Below, piece after piece: positions 1 through 5,795 of a stretch of DNA of 16,021 nucleotides. The position numbers and the translations under genes are program-made. The first letter of the stretch is position 1. Every line of letters begins with the position of its first letter. Origin of the DNA: JALZDI01 sp965653225 (GTDB lineage: Bacteria > Actinomycetota > Actinomycetes > Propionibacteriales > Nocardioidaceae); contig CBFGZI010000091.1 in NCBI GenBank assembly GCA_965653225.1, forward strand, positions 1 to 16,021, given 5' to 3'. A model generated the notes under the pieces. That model did no database searches. It saw only the letters and a list, made by a program, of their open reading frames with translations, and was not told where the DNA came from.

Positions 1-363
1 GAACGCCTACGTGCCGGACAGCTTTGGGAGAGCGGCGACTGGCTGTTCGCCACCGAGACGGGGGCCCCGATCAACCCCAGAACGGACTGGGACGAATGGA
101 AGCGGCTGCTTCGGAGGGCGGGCATCCGTGACGCTCGACTGCACGATGCCCGGCACACAGCCGCCACGGTGCTCCTGCTGCTCGGTGTCAGTGAGCGCAC
201 GATGATGGGCGTCATGGGCTGGTCGAACGCGGCCATGACTCAGCGTTACGCGCACTTGGTCGACCCGATCAGGCGTGACATCGCCAAGCGGATCGACGGA
301 CTGCTGTGGTCAGTCGACGAGGACTCGCCCCAGGGCGATGACGAGCCGCCACGGGCCGGATGA
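1..363 (+). CDS. Tyrosine recombinase / integrase, C-terminal part (5' end outside window)
   Basis: The open frame runs in from the left edge and ends with TGA after 120 visible codons. It is the C-terminal catalytic half of a phage-type tyrosine recombinase. HDARH at residues 48-52 gives the HxxR pair (H48, R51), GWSN at 73-76 puts Trp where many integrases have the second His, and TQRYAHL at 80-86 holds the nucleophile Y83. The first catalytic Arg and the arm-binding and core-binding domains would lie outside the window. The acidic, proline-containing tail after residue 105 looks like an ordinary extension. The gene runs toward the 3' end of a tRNA-Ser 75 bp away, the usual place for an element integrase beside its attachment site, so it probably catalyses integration and excision of an element extending to the left. 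Its family is clear; which element it belongs to cannot be told from here. Confidence 0.9.
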   Translation, partial: ERLRAGQLWESGDWLFATETGAPINPRTDWDEWKRLLRRAGIRDARLHDARHTAATVLLLLGVSERTMMGVMGWSNAAMTQRYAHLVDPIRRDIAKRIDGLLWSVDEDSPQGDDEPPRAG

Positions 364-383
364 GGAAGCCCAACTGAGACTAA

Positions 384-434
384 ACCAGGGAAACGCCGAC
401 AGGACCCTGAGGCCGTGTCGGCGTTTCCGCTGGT
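384..434. terminator. Strong hairpin between integrase and tRNA-Ser, probable bidirectional terminator
   Basis: A perfect 13-bp stem (GGAAACGCCGACA at 389-401 with its complement at 416-428) surrounds a 14-nt loop. It continues as ACCAG/CTGGT (384-388 with 430-434) after a one-base bulge at 429. There is no T tract, which is common for actinobacterial terminators. It lies 20 bp after the integrase stop and 3 bp beyond the 3' end of the minus-strand tRNA, so it could end both transcripts. A role as a recombination-site arm is an alternative. Confidence 0.6.
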
Positions 435-437
435 CAG

Positions 438-470
438 TGGCGGTGGCGGTGGGATTTGAACCCACGGAGG
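438..470. other. Putative integration (att) site in the tRNA-Ser 3' end
   Basis: Tyrosine recombinases commonly integrate at the 3' portion of tRNA genes and the element restores that portion. Here an integrase ends 75 bp from the tRNA 3' end, so the T-arm/acceptor segment is the likely att core. The matching direct repeat would be at the other end of the element, outside the window, so the exact core cannot be defined. Confidence 0.4.
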
Positions 471-526
471 GCAGAACCCTCACACGCTTTCGAGGCGTGC
501 TCCTTAGGCCGCTCGGACACGCCACC
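438..526 (-). tRNA. tRNA-Ser, anticodon CGA
   Basis: Read on the minus strand, the 7-bp acceptor stem is perfect (GGTGGCG with CGCCACC), followed by discriminator G73 and an encoded CCA (438-440). The anticodon stem-loop is CACGC-CTCGAAA-GCGTG, giving anticodon CGA for serine UCG codons. A long variable arm (TGAGGGTTCTGCCCTC) marks it as class II, and the T arm carries GTGGGTTCAAATCCCAC. Total length is 89 nt, normal for tRNA-Ser, and discriminator G fits seryl-tRNA synthetase recognition. The gene is intact even though an integrase abuts its 3' end. Confidence 0.97.
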
Positions 527-533
527 GCGGACG

Positions 534-561
534 AGGGTACTAGACGTCCTTGGCCGGTCAG
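534..561 (-). promoter_or_regulatory. Candidate tRNA-Ser promoter overlapping the end of tadA
   Basis: On the minus strand, a -35-like CTGACC (556-561) and a -10-like TACCCT (534-539) are separated by 16 bp. The -10 lies 7 bp before the first base of the mature tRNA (526). The -35 overlaps the tadA stop codon. Both hexamers are only partial matches to consensus. Confidence 0.35.
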
Positions 562-1052
562 TACCCGAGATCGGGCTCGCGGTGGGAGTCGAAGAACTGG
601 CGCAGCAGGGCGCCGGACTCGTTGGCAAGCACCCCGGCGACGACCTCCGGCCGATGGTTGAGTCGGCGGTCGCGTACGAGGTCCCACAGCGACCCGACCG
701 CTCCTGCCTTCTCGTCATAGGCGCCAAAAACCACCCGGTCGAGGCGGGCCAGGACGCTGGCGCCCGCGCACATCGCGCACGGCTCCAGCGTCACCACGAG
801 GGTGCAGCCCTCCAGGCGCCACTGCCCCCTACTGGCGGCCGCGGTACGCAGCGCCAGGACCTCCGCGTGCGCCGTGGGGTCGTGCTCCGCCTCGCGCCGG
901 TTGTGGTCGGTGGCGACGACGGCACCCGAGGAGTCGACCACGACGGCGCCGATCGGGACGTCGCCGTGTACGGGTGCGAGCCGCGCCGCGTCGAGGGCAC
1001 GACGCATCGCATCGGTCCACGCGCGGTGCGCGGCTGGCGGCGGAGACGTCAC
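558..1052 (-). CDS. tadA: tRNA-specific adenosine-34 deaminase TadA
   Basis: TadA deaminates the wobble adenosine of tRNA-Arg(ACG) to inosine in the cytoplasm. The protein is about 164 residues, the usual size. The zinc/catalytic signatures are HAE at 62-64 (Zn ligand H62, proton-shuttling E64) and PCAMC at 91-95 (Zn ligands C92 and C95). GDVPIGAVVV at 30-39 is the typical substrate-pocket strand. I chose the GTG at 1052 because it includes the whole first helix and lies 14 bp after the stop of the upstream gene. No clear Shine-Dalgarno precedes it, and an ATG at 1007 would lose part of that helix. The frame stays open further upstream, but that stretch overlaps the neighbouring gene. It is probably co-transcribed with and translationally linked to the tadA-associated gene. 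The tRNA-Ser gene just downstream is not its substrate. Confidence 0.93.
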   Translation of the reverse strand: MTSPPPAAHRAWTDAMRRALDAARLAPVHGDVPIGAVVVDSSGAVVATDHNRREAEHDPTAHAEVLALRTAAASRGQWRLEGCTLVVTLEPCAMCAGASVLARLDRVVFGAYDEKAGAVGSLWDLVRDRRLNHRPEVVAGVLANESGALLRQFFDSHREPDLGY

Positions 1053-1066
1053 GAAGCCAAGGACGA

Positions 1067-1558
1067 CTAGCTGCCGACCGCCTCGAGGGCCGACTGGTAC
1101 TCCGTGACGAAGCCGGCGCGGCCCGCGATGTCCTCGAGCATCTCGTCGGGGTAGAGCTCCTCCTCGTCGCACAGCACGGCGAGGTCCATCGCCGAGCAGC
1201 CGAGGTCGGACAGGATCTGCATGTCGCCCGCGGGCTGCAGTGCGTCCTCGTCCTCGTCGGGAAGCGGCAGGTCGAGCCGGTTCACCACGTCACGGGCCAG
1301 CGGCCACTCCGTCGCCGCGGTGATGTCGGAGAGCAGCAGCCGCACGGTCTCGCCCTGTACGCGCGCCAGCACGAAGAAGTCCTCGTCGACCGACACCATG
1401 CCCAAGGACCCGGCGTCACCGGGCCACTGGCGCAGGGCATGGATCAGCACCTCGAGGTCGGTCCCGGCACGAGGTGGCAGCGGCGCGACCTGCCACTCGC
1501 CCTCCTCGCGATATGCGACCACCGCGAAGTCGACGCCAGAGTCCAGATCCTCGGCCAT
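1067..1558 (-). CDS. tRNA adenosine deaminase-associated protein (actinobacterial, function unknown)
   Basis: This 163-residue acidic protein, without signal peptide or membrane segment, resembles the actinobacterial family recorded as putative tRNA adenosine deaminase-associated protein (TIGR03941), named only for its place beside tadA. The start is the ATG at 1558, because GGAGGGGG lies directly upstream at good spacing. A longer open frame back to 1699 lacks such a site and would run over the divergent upp gene. Visible features are an N-terminal strand-rich part (DFAVVAYREEGEWQV), a DEDEDA acid patch near residue 107 and a predicted helical C-terminus (EEELYPDEMLEDIAGRAGF). The stop lies 14 bp before tadA, so the two form an operon. 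Biochemical function is not known. Partnering with TadA is an inference from linkage. Confidence 0.82.
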   Translation of the reverse strand: MAEDLDSGVDFAVVAYREEGEWQVAPLPPRAGTDLEVLIHALRQWPGDAGSLGMVSVDEDFFVLARVQGETVRLLLSDITAATEWPLARDVVNRLDLPLPDEDEDALQPAGDMQILSDLGCSAMDLAVLCDEEELYPDEMLEDIAGRAGFVTEYQSALEAVGS

Positions 1559-1646
1559 ACCCCCTCCGTTCCAGGCGTGTGTCTGGTCGTCTGTCTCGAC
1601 TGCGTACCCGACGCGCACGGCGCCTTCTTGCATCGTGGCAGATGTG

Positions 1647-1652
1647 TAGCGT
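1647..1652 (+). promoter_or_regulatory. Candidate -10 element of upp (possibly leaderless mRNA)
   Basis: TAGCGT fits the TANNNT pattern and ends 8 bp before the upp ATG at 1661. No Shine-Dalgarno lies in between. In actinobacteria this spacing often means transcription starts at the initiation codon itself. No convincing -35 is visible at 17 bp. Confidence 0.35.
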
Positions 1653-1660
1653 TTGGCGCT

Positions 1661-2302
1661 ATGCGCATCCACGTCGCCGACCATCCGCTGGTCGCCCATA
1701 AGCTCACTGCCTTACGCGACCAGCGCACCCCCTCCCCCACCTTCCGTCAGCTGGTCGACGAGCTGGTGACGCTGCTGGCGTACGAGGCCACGCGTGAGGT
1801 GCGGACCGAGGCGGTCACGGTCGACACGCCGGTCGCGCAGACCCGGGGCGTGCGCCTGGCTCGGCCCAAGCCGCTGGTGGTGCCGATCCTGCGGGCCGGT
1901 CTGGGGATGCTGGACGGGATGATGCGGCTGGTGCCCATGGCGGAGGTGGGGTTCCTGGGCATGATCCGCGACGAGGAGACGCTGCACGCCTCGACCTACG
2001 CCGAGCGGCTGCCCGACGACCTGTCCGGGCGGCAGTGCTACCTGCTCGACCCGATGCTCGCGACCGGCGGCACGCTGGCCGTGGCGGCGCAGTTCCTCAT
2101 CGACCGCGGCGCCGACCACATCACCGCGATCTGCCTGCTGGCCGCCCCCGAGGGAGTCGAGCGGCTCGACAAGGAGCTCGCCGGCGTCGAGGCGCCGTTC
2201 CGCGTCGTCACGGCGGCCCTCGACGAGCGGCTCAACGAGAAGGGGTACATCGTGCCGGGCCTCGGTGACGCCGGGGACCGCCTGTACGGCCTGGCCGTCT
2301 GA
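1661..2302 (+). CDS. upp: Uracil phosphoribosyltransferase
   Basis: The enzyme makes UMP from uracil and 5-phosphoribosyl diphosphate (pyrimidine salvage, cytoplasm). The 213-residue length matches the family (about 208). The PRPP-binding loop is DPMLATGGT at 130-138. The uracil-binding C-terminus is YIVPGLGDAGDR at 196-207, and the LVVPILRAGLGM segment at 72-83 is typical of UPRT. The ATG at 1661 was chosen because the protein then starts just as family members do (MRIHVADHPL, VAHKLT). The same frame is open far upstream, but that part overlaps the divergent tadA-associated gene. There is no Shine-Dalgarno, and a -10-like TAGCGT ends 8 bp upstream, so the mRNA may be leaderless. It is monocistronic as far as seen. 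Confidence 0.96.
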   Translation: MRIHVADHPLVAHKLTALRDQRTPSPTFRQLVDELVTLLAYEATREVRTEAVTVDTPVAQTRGVRLARPKPLVVPILRAGLGMLDGMMRLVPMAEVGFLGMIRDEETLHASTYAERLPDDLSGRQCYLLDPMLATGGTLAVAAQFLIDRGADHITAICLLAAPEGVERLDKELAGVEAPFRVVTAALDERLNEKGYIVPGLGDAGDRLYGLAV

Positions 2303-2306
2303 GTCA

Positions 2307-2335
2307 CCCGCGCACGCATTGACGCGTCACGCGGG
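2307..2335 (+). terminator. Possible upp terminator hairpin
   Basis: A 6-bp G/C stem, CCCGCG/CGCGGG, encloses a 17-nt loop that itself contains the palindrome TGACGCGTCA, starting 4 bp after the upp stop. No T tract follows, so the terminator role is only plausible. Confidence 0.3.
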
Positions 2336-2403
2336 AAGTGGTCTCTCTCCTGTGGTGACGCGTCAGAATTCCGCGCTCCCCGCGCAGACAAATTGACGCC
2401 TCA
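2320..2403. repeat. Three TGACGC[G/C]TCA boxes at 36- and 38-bp spacing
   Basis: Two perfect 10-bp palindromes TGACGCGTCA lie at 2320-2329 and 2356-2365, and a one-mismatch copy, TGACGCCTCA, at 2394-2403. Flanks are also shared. Copies 1 and 3 share ATTGACGC-[G/C]-TCACGC-[A/G]-GGG and a following TGG in direct orientation. Copy 2 matches them best in inverted orientation. The spacing puts the copies roughly on multiples of a helical turn (10.5 bp). Confidence 0.7.
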
Positions 2404-2440
2404 CGCAGGGGATGGCCCGGCGCGGCATGCGGGTGTCGGC

Positions 2441-2578
2441 TCAGCCGGTGATCTGGACGACCCCGGTGGCGAGCAGCACCATGCCGAGCACGACGGCCCC
2501 GGCAAGCACGAGAATGGCGATGGCCCTGGCGCGGGTGTCCTCCCGCGGCTCGGGGTCTTCGTTCTTGTTCCAAGTCAT
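2441..2578 (-). CDS. Small single-pass membrane protein, 45 residues
   Basis: The ATG at 2578 is preceded by AAAGGA with 6-bp spacing, a good ribosome binding site, and the frame closes with TGA at 2441. The product has a charged, hydrophilic N-terminus of about 18 residues (MTWNKNEDPEPREDTR). One hydrophobic helix follows at about residues 19-42 (AIAILVLAGAVVLGMVLLAT is its core), then a very short tail ending QITG. Charge distribution suggests one membrane span, but the N-terminus mixes acidic and basic residues, so orientation is unclear. A candidate promoter lies upstream at 2617-2644. It sits alone between upp and the pnt operon, and no family is recognised. Small membrane proteins of this form are frequent in actinobacteria, and function cannot be inferred. 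Confidence 0.7.
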   Translation of the reverse strand: MTWNKNEDPEPREDTRARAIAILVLAGAVVLGMVLLATGVVQITG

Positions 2579-2616
2579 GTCAGGTCCTTTCGCAAACCTG
2601 GACCCTCCCACGGCAA

Positions 2617-2644
2617 AGAATATGCCACGGCCGCCGTGAGTGAA
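2617..2644 (-). promoter_or_regulatory. Candidate promoter of the 45-residue membrane protein gene
   Basis: Minus strand: -35-like TTCACT (2639-2644), 16-bp spacer, -10-like TATTCT (2617-2622). Each hexamer matches the housekeeping consensus at four of six positions. It would give a leader of about 30 nt that contains the ribosome binding site. Confidence 0.4.
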
Positions 2645-2704
2645 CAGATGTACACCGAAATACCGCTGTGGCGTCCGTCTCAGGCCCCATCACGTCGGGA
2701 GGTC

Positions 2705-4168
2705 TCAGAGGTCCTTCACCGCGGCGAGGAGCTTGGACAGCGAGTCGCGCGCGTCCCCGAACAGCAGCGTGGTCTTGGGGTCGAAGAGCAGCTCGTTCTC
2801 GATACCGGCGAAGCCGGGCCGCATCGACCGCTTCAGGAACACGATCTGCTTCGCCTGGTCGGCGTTCAGGATCGGCATGCCGTAGATCGGCGCACCCGGG
2901 GTGGTCTTGGCGGCGGGGTTGACGACGTCGTTCGCGCCGACCACCAGCACCACGTCGGCCTGCTTGAAGTCGCCGTTGATGTCGTCCATCTCGCGGAGCT
3001 GCTCGTACGGCACCTGCGCCTCGGCGAGCAGCACGTTCATGTGGCCGGGCATACGTCCGGCCACCGGGTGGATCGCGTAGTCCACGGCGATGTCGCGGCC
3101 GGAGAGCTGGTCGACCAGGTCGCGCAGCGTGTGCTGGGCCTGCGCGACGGCGAGCCCGTAGCCGGGCACGATGATCACCCGCTGCGCGTACCCGAGCAGG
3201 ATCGCGATGTCGGTCGGTGCCGCGGAGCGGACCGGACGCTCGCTGACCTCGGTCGAGCCGAGCGTCGAGCCGCCCTTGAGCGCGCCGAACAGCGTGTTGA
3301 ACAGCGAGCGGCCCATGGCCTCGGCCATCAGCTTGGTCAGGAACGTACCTGAGGCACCGACCAGGGTGCCCGCGACCAGCAGCAGGGTGTTGCCGAGCAC
3401 GTAGCCACCCGCGGCGACGGTGAGGCCGGTGAACGCGTTGAGCAGCGAGATCACGATCGGCACGTCGGCGCCGCCGACCGGCAGCACCAGCAGCAGTCCC
3501 AGCACCAGCCCGACCAGGCAGAGCACCACGCCGACGGCGACGAGGGGGTCGACCACGAGAACCACGGCCAGCGCGACACCCGCCAGCAGCGACCCTCCGA
3601 ACAGGATCGGCAGCCCGGTGAACACCACCGGACGGGTGGTCATCAGCTCCTGCAGCTTGGCGAACGTCACCAGCGAGCCGGCGAAGCTGACGGAGCCGAC
3701 CAGCACGGTGAACGCCGTCGCCGCCAGCGGCACGATCCCCGGGTCGCTACCGGCGGCCGAGAGGTCGCTGAGCTCGAGCAGCGCCACGAGCGCGGCAGCA
3801 CCGCCGCCGACGCCGTTGAACAGCGCGACCAGCTGCGGCATCTGCGTCATCTGCACGCGTCGCGCACCGACCACACCGCCCACGGTGCCGATCGCGATCG
3901 CCACCAGGATCAGCGACAGGTTGACCGCACCGCCCATGTCGTAGGCGATGAACGTGATCAGGCAGGCCAGCACGGCGCCCCCGGCGCCGATGAAGTTGCC
4001 GACCCGGGCGGTCCGCGGCGAGGAGAGTCCCTTCAGCGCGACGATGAAGCAGACCGCCGCCAGGAGGTAGCCGATCTGCACCCAGCCCGGCAGCGTTCCC
4101 GACGTATCCCCGGCCGCTTCCATCGACCGGGCCGCCACGGCCCCGGCTGACACCGCGACATCACCCAC
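2705..4168 (-). CDS. pntB: NAD(P) transhydrogenase subunit beta
   Basis: Subunit beta of the inner-membrane proton-translocating transhydrogenase, which reduces NADP+ with NADH driven by proton influx. Residues about 28-290 form the membrane domain II, with many hydrophobic helices. Residues about 315-487 form the NADP(H)-binding domain III, with GYGLAVAQAQH at 336-346 and GANDVVNP at 411-418, both typical. N244 (SLLNAFTGL) matches the conserved membrane Asn of the family. At the place of the E. coli proton-channel His (LVAILHSF) this protein has N118 (LVALFNGV). The GTG at 4168 is preferred: it follows AAGGAG with 7-bp spacing and overlaps the pntAB stop by 8 bp. An ATG at 4123 is possible but lacks a binding site. 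It is the last gene of the pntAA-pntAB-pntB operon, and its 487-residue length is normal. Confidence 0.96.
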   Translation of the reverse strand: MGDVAVSAGAVAARSMEAAGDTSGTLPGWVQIGYLLAAVCFIVALKGLSSPRTARVGNFIGAGGAVLACLITFIAYDMGGAVNLSLILVAIAIGTVGGVVGARRVQMTQMPQLVALFNGVGGGAAALVALLELSDLSAAGSDPGIVPLAATAFTVLVGSVSFAGSLVTFAKLQELMTTRPVVFTGLPILFGGSLLAGVALAVVLVVDPLVAVGVVLCLVGLVLGLLLVLPVGGADVPIVISLLNAFTGLTVAAGGYVLGNTLLLVAGTLVGASGTFLTKLMAEAMGRSLFNTLFGALKGGSTLGSTEVSERPVRSAAPTDIAILLGYAQRVIIVPGYGLAVAQAQHTLRDLVDQLSGRDIAVDYAIHPVAGRMPGHMNVLLAEAQVPYEQLREMDDINGDFKQADVVLVVGANDVVNPAAKTTPGAPIYGMPILNADQAKQIVFLKRSMRPGFAGIENELLFDPKTTLLFGDARDSLSKLLAAVKDL

Positions 4169-4484
4169 CGGCGTTCTCCTTCGTTCCCGTGTCGGCGCTT
4201 GCCTTCTTCGGCGACTTGAACATCTCGAGCATCCGGTCGGTGACGACGAAGCCGCCGACCATGTTGACCGTGGCGAGCACCACCGCGATCAGGCCGACCA
4301 CGAGCGCGCCGGTCGACTCGGCCTTTCCGGCGACGATCACGGCGCCGACGAGGATGACACCGTGGATCGCGTTCGCGCCGGACATCAGCGGGGTGTGCAG
4401 AGTCCTCGAGACCTTGGAGATGACCTCGACGCCGGTGAAGATGCTGAGGACGAAGACTGTCAGCAGCGCGATCTGCTCGCTCAT
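4161..4484 (-). CDS. pntAB: NAD(P) transhydrogenase subunit alpha 2 (membrane part)
   Basis: This 107-residue protein supplies the alpha-side membrane helices of the transhydrogenase. There are three hydrophobic segments, about 3-21, 36-55 and 58-84, followed by a polar lysine-rich tail. LHTPLMSGANAIHGVILVG at 29-47 is the family signature and includes H41. The ATG overlaps the pntAA stop as ATGA and is preceded by AGGAGGG at 5-bp spacing. Its stop overlaps the pntB start by 8 bp, so the three genes are translationally coupled. Alpha is split into two polypeptides here, as in Rhodospirillum and Thermus, and unlike the single PntA of E. coli. Confidence 0.95.
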   Translation of the reverse strand: MSEQIALLTVFVLSIFTGVEVISKVSRTLHTPLMSGANAIHGVILVGAVIVAGKAESTGALVVGLIAVVLATVNMVGGFVVTDRMLEMFKSPKKASADTGTKENAGG

Positions 4485-5626
4485 GCGTTCCCTCCTGATC
4501 CGGACTGCCGTCCCTCGAGTGCCTCGGCAGTCGGCTGGTGCTTGACCTCGCCGGCGTGGGTGACGCAGCAGCCGGCCACGACCTCGTCCTCGAAGTCGGG
4601 CGCGAACGCCTCGTCGGCGGTCATCAGTGTCACCAGGTTGAGCACGTTCTGCGCGTACAGCCTGCTGGCCGGCGCGGGCATCTGGCTCGGCGCGTTGGAG
4701 ACGCCGTGCACCAGCGCGTGGCCGATCCGGACCTCCTCGCCGGCGACGGAGCCCTCGACGTTGCCGCCCGACTCCGCGGCCAGGTCCACCACGACCGAGC
4801 CCGGTCCCATCTGCTCGACCATCTCGCGGGTGACCAGCAACGGCGCCTGCCGTCCGGGTACGGCGGCCGTGGTGATCAGCGCGTCGGCGGCCGCGACGTA
4901 CGGCGTCAGCAGCTCGCGCTGGCGGGCGGCGCGGTCCTCGGTCATCTCCCGCGCGTAGCCGCCGGACCCCTCCAGGGTCTCCAGCTCCAGCTCGATCGGC
5001 TTGGCGCCCATGGAGGCGATCTCCTCCGCGGCCGCGGCGCGGACGTCGTACGCGCGTACGACCGCGCCGAGCCGCTTGCCGGTCGCGATCGCCTGCAGCC
5101 CCGCGACGCCCGCACCGAGCACCAGCACCTCGGCCGGCGGCACGGTCCCCGCGGCGGTCATGTTCAGCGGGAGGAAGCGGCGCAACCGCTCGGCGGCGAT
5201 GATGAGCGAGCGGTAGCCGGCCACCAGCGCCTGCGAGGACAGCGCGTCCATCGACTGCGCCCGCGAGATCCGCGGGATCAGCTCCATCGCGAACGTCGTC
5301 AGCCCTGCGTCGCGGGCGGCCTCCACCAGCTCAGGAGACTGGCTGGTGGGGAGGAACGAGACCGTGGCGGTGCCCTTCGCCAGCCCCTTCAGCCGCGACT
5401 CCTCCAACGGCTGCACCGACGCCACCACCACGGCGCCCTCGACCGCGGACGAGTCGACCGTGGCGCCCGCCTCTCGGTAGTCCTCGTCCGAACACTCTGC
5501 TGACTCACCGGCGCCGGGCTCGACCGCGACCTCGTACCCCAGCTCAGTCAGCTTCCCGACCAGCGAGGGGACCATCGCGACCCGGTTCTCACCGGCCCGG
5601 GTCTCCTTGACGACTGCGATCCTCAC
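4481..5626 (-). CDS. pntAA: NAD(P) transhydrogenase subunit alpha 1 (NAD-binding)
   Basis: This soluble, peripheral NAD(H)-binding domain I of the transhydrogenase is related to alanine dehydrogenase. The N-terminus (MRIAVVKETRAGENRVAMVP) is characteristic. ISRAQSMDALSSQALVAGY at 120-138 belongs to the hydride-transfer region. GAGVAG at 171-176 is the Rossmann nucleotide loop, followed by D194 (RAYDVR), and ITTAAVPGR at 251-259 is the mobile loop. The length of 381 residues agrees with split-alpha enzymes (about 384 in Rhodospirillum rubrum). The GTG at 5626 is the only start that fits the conserved N-terminus. It has no Shine-Dalgarno, but TAAGTT lies 6 bp upstream, so a leaderless transcript is likely. 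It is the first gene of the operon. The C-terminal tail (VKHQPTAEALEG...) is poorly conserved and presumably flexible. Confidence 0.96.
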   Translation of the reverse strand: MRIAVVKETRAGENRVAMVPSLVGKLTELGYEVAVEPGAGESAECSDEDYREAGATVDSSAVEGAVVVASVQPLEESRLKGLAKGTATVSFLPTSQSPELVEAARDAGLTTFAMELIPRISRAQSMDALSSQALVAGYRSLIIAAERLRRFLPLNMTAAGTVPPAEVLVLGAGVAGLQAIATGKRLGAVVRAYDVRAAAAEEIASMGAKPIELELETLEGSGGYAREMTEDRAARQRELLTPYVAAADALITTAAVPGRQAPLLVTREMVEQMGPGSVVVDLAAESGGNVEGSVAGEEVRIGHALVHGVSNAPSQMPAPASRLYAQNVLNLVTLMTADEAFAPDFEDEVVAGCCVTHAGEVKHQPTAEALEGRQSGSGGNA

Positions 5627-5632
5627 CGGGGC

Positions 5633-5663
5633 AACTTAGAGCACGCGCCTGCCACGGGGGCAA
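5633..5663 (-). promoter_or_regulatory. Candidate promoter of the pnt operon (leaderless)
   Basis: Minus strand: -10-like TAAGTT (5633-5638) ends 6 bp before the pntAA GTG, and -35-like TTGCCC (5658-5663) lies 19 bp further up. The lack of a ribosome binding site between the -10 and the GTG supports transcription starting at the start codon. The spacer is long for a housekeeping promoter. Confidence 0.42.
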
Positions 5664-5678
5664 TCTTGTGACTAGTTC

Positions 5679-5691
5679 GACACGATGTGTC
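5679..5691. promoter_or_regulatory. Small inverted repeat upstream of the pnt promoter
   Basis: GACAC-gat-GTGTC lies about 15 bp upstream of the candidate -35. A 5-3-5 palindrome at this place could be an activator or repressor site for pnt, but a match this short can arise by chance. Confidence 0.25.
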
Positions 5692-5720
5692 CTAAACGTC
5701 TCGCACAGTAGTCGTCGTCG

Positions 5721-5768
5721 CGGCGGCCTGCTCGATGGTGGTATGCGCAGCGAGCAGCGGCGCCGCCG
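5721..5768 (-). terminator. Possible menB terminator hairpin
   Basis: CGGCGGC (5721-5727) pairs with GCCGCCG (5762-5768). Inside, GCTCG (5730-5734) pairs with CGAGC (5751-5755), with an unequal internal loop between the two stems. It begins 27 bp after the menB stop. No T tract is seen on the minus strand. Confidence 0.35.
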
Positions 5769-5795
5769 AGCGGCCCGAACCCCCCACCAACGACC

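Larger units (their letters stand above)
2303..2440. other. Non-coding region with three palindromic boxes after upp
   Basis: No credible gene is seen between the upp stop and the stop of the 45-residue gene. CCCGCG (2307-2312) and CGCGGG (2330-2335) can pair as a possible upp terminator. The stretch is dominated by three related boxes, listed separately as a repeat. Confidence 0.6.

Noticed and set aside
974..1660. Upstream extension of the upp frame to 974
   Set aside because: It overlaps the tadA and tadA-associated genes on the other strand and has no domain; UPRT homology begins at the ATG at 1661.
2320..2403. The three TGACGC boxes as a small CRISPR array
   Set aside because: Repeats are only about 10-20 bp, one copy is inverted, and there is no cas gene; the pattern fits operators or a dispersed repeat better.
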